Of a stretch of 6,118 nt of DNA, positions 5,855 through 6,118 are shown piece after piece. Positions within the stretch are counted from its first letter, which is position 1. Every line of letters begins with the position of its first letter. The stretch is from assembly GCA_036794395.1 (NCBI GenBank), contig DAIRGS010000394.1:1-6118 (forward strand). The letters run 5' to 3'. Source of the DNA: DASXMX01 sp036794395. Its GTDB lineage: Bacteria; Planctomycetota; Phycisphaerae; Tepidisphaerales; Tepidisphaeraceae. The notes under the pieces are model-generated. The model was not told where the DNA came from. It was given only the letters and a program-made list of their open reading frames with translations, and made no database searches. The position numbers and the translations under genes were made by a program.

Positions 5855-6118
5855 ATGACGGTGCGCGATTCCGCGACATTGCATATTCGTGGCACGGCCT
5901 TCCAGGCCGTGGATGGGGGAGCCGCGGGTCCGGCGCCGGGTGAGATGTGGGAAAACCAACTCGCCGGAACCGGGCATATTCTGGCGGCAAATTCAGAAGG
6001 TTGTCCAACTGTCGAAAGTTGGTTTTCCCTAATCACACGCGTCGCCGATGATCATGCCCCTCCATCATGGGCTGTCTTCGACCCTGAGGCTCTCTTCGAG
6101 CCTGAGCCTCAGCCCGCG
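5855..6118 (+). CDS. Open reading frame abutting htpX, running off the window (doubtful, partial)
   Basis: An ATG directly after the htpX TAA (TAAATG) opens 88 codons with no stop before the window ends. It begins MTVRDSATLHIRGTAFQAVD and ends in an acidic, Pro-rich tail (VFDPEALFEPEPQPA). Direct abutment could allow translational coupling. Against a real gene, there is no Shine-Dalgarno, I recognise no domain, GTAFQAVD looks like a translation of a dispersed hairpin repeat (5893-5911), and the frame crosses a candidate terminator and an 18-bp tandem duplication. A competing frame opens at ATG 6048 (MIMPLHHGLSSTLRLSSSLS...), also unfinished. Confidence 0.2.
   Translation, partial: MTVRDSATLHIRGTAFQAVDGGAAGPAPGEMWENQLAGTGHILAANSEGCPTVESWFSLITRVADDHAPPSWAVFDPEALFEPEPQPA
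5893..5911. repeat. Strong hairpin CACGGCCT-TCC-AGGCCGTG downstream of htpX
   Basis: Eight perfect pairs (5893-5900 with 5904-5911) around a TCC loop lie 38 bases past the htpX stop. There is no T-tract on either side, so it is not a classic intrinsic terminator. It could protect the 3' end of the lemA-htpX message. The wider sequence, GTGGCACGGCCTTCCAGGCC and onward, resembles the 'ggcacgggcttccagcccgtg' repeats I associate with planctomycete intergenic regions, so it may be a copy of a dispersed repeat. Confidence 0.5.
5949..6029. repeat. 13-bp perfect inverted repeat with 55-base spacer
   Basis: GGGAAAACCAACT (5949-5961) is the exact reverse complement of AGTTGGTTTTCCC (6017-6029). Pairing stops after one further match inward and does not extend outward. 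In RNA it would form a long-range stem enclosing 55 bases. Its right arm overlaps the shorter hairpin at 6005-6022, so the two structures exclude each other. Confidence 0.6.
6005..6026 (+). terminator. Candidate weak intrinsic terminator for lemA-htpX
   Basis: CCAACT (6005-6010) pairs with AGTTGG (6017-6022) around the loop GTCGAA and is followed at once by TTTT (6023-6026). The stem has six pairs and the T-tract is short, so termination would be weak. It lies about 150 bases after the htpX stop, the first place in the downstream region with a stem plus T-run. The competing 13-bp pairing (5949-5961 with 6017-6029) would abolish it. Confidence 0.35.
6075..6110. repeat. Two tandem 18-bp units
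   Basis: The unit TCTTCGACCCTGAGGCTC (6075-6092) is followed directly by TCTTCGAGCCTGAGCCTC (6093-6110), with 16 of 18 positions identical. The length is a multiple of three, so any frame through it is preserved; the frame from 5855 reads (V)FDPEAL then FEPEPQ. The array may continue past position 6118. Confidence 0.55.

Overview
This is a moderately GC-rich bacterial window. The gene content suggests a planctomycete or another member of the Planctomycetes-Verrucomicrobia group: a TPR/GT41 glycosyltransferase, a LemA plus long HtpX-type peptidase pair, a transglutaminase-like gene, weak Shine-Dalgarno sites, and several kinds of dispersed palindromic intergenic repeat. That placement is an impression from gene families and repeat styles, not a proof. 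No tRNA, rRNA, CRISPR array, transposase gene or prophage gene is visible.

Layout. Positions 11-547 (minus) hold the N-terminal domain of a transglutaminase-like protein. It loses family similarity within the last dozen codons, exactly where an AT-rich stretch begins at about position 46. Positions 548-909 are a long spacer. It contains a possible 29-codon ORF with a lemA-like start context and a near-perfect 30-bp inverted repeat (692-721 / 808-837) of the dispersed 'accacggaggcacgga' type. Positions 910-3078 (minus) encode nine tetratricopeptide repeats fused to a GT41 (O-GlcNAc-transferase-like) catalytic domain. A spacer of about 160 bp with a perfect TATAAT box separates it from the divergent lemA-htpX pair on the plus strand: lemA at 3240-3836 and a 640-residue M48 peptidase at 3932-5854. 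A degenerate copy of another widespread dispersed repeat (3853-3889) lies between those two. The last 264 bases carry a strong hairpin, a candidate terminator that could compete with a longer 13-bp pairing, an 18-bp tandem duplication, and a reading frame left open at the window edge.

How the genes may work together. LemA and HtpX-type membrane proteases are often neighbours, and here they look co-transcribed from one promoter. The peptidase is more than twice the usual HtpX length and ends in an acidic, Ala/Asp/Gly/Glu-containing segment resembling TerB-like domains. It is therefore best read as an envelope-stress or membrane-protein quality-control module with an added soluble domain. The GT41 protein probably modifies cytoplasmic proteins, and nothing nearby identifies its target. 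The transglutaminase fragment lacks the whole catalytic core and is probably broken.

I see no clear-cut new biological system. The points most worth checking are the broken transglutaminase junction, the LemA/extended-HtpX pair, and the competing RNA structures downstream of htpX.
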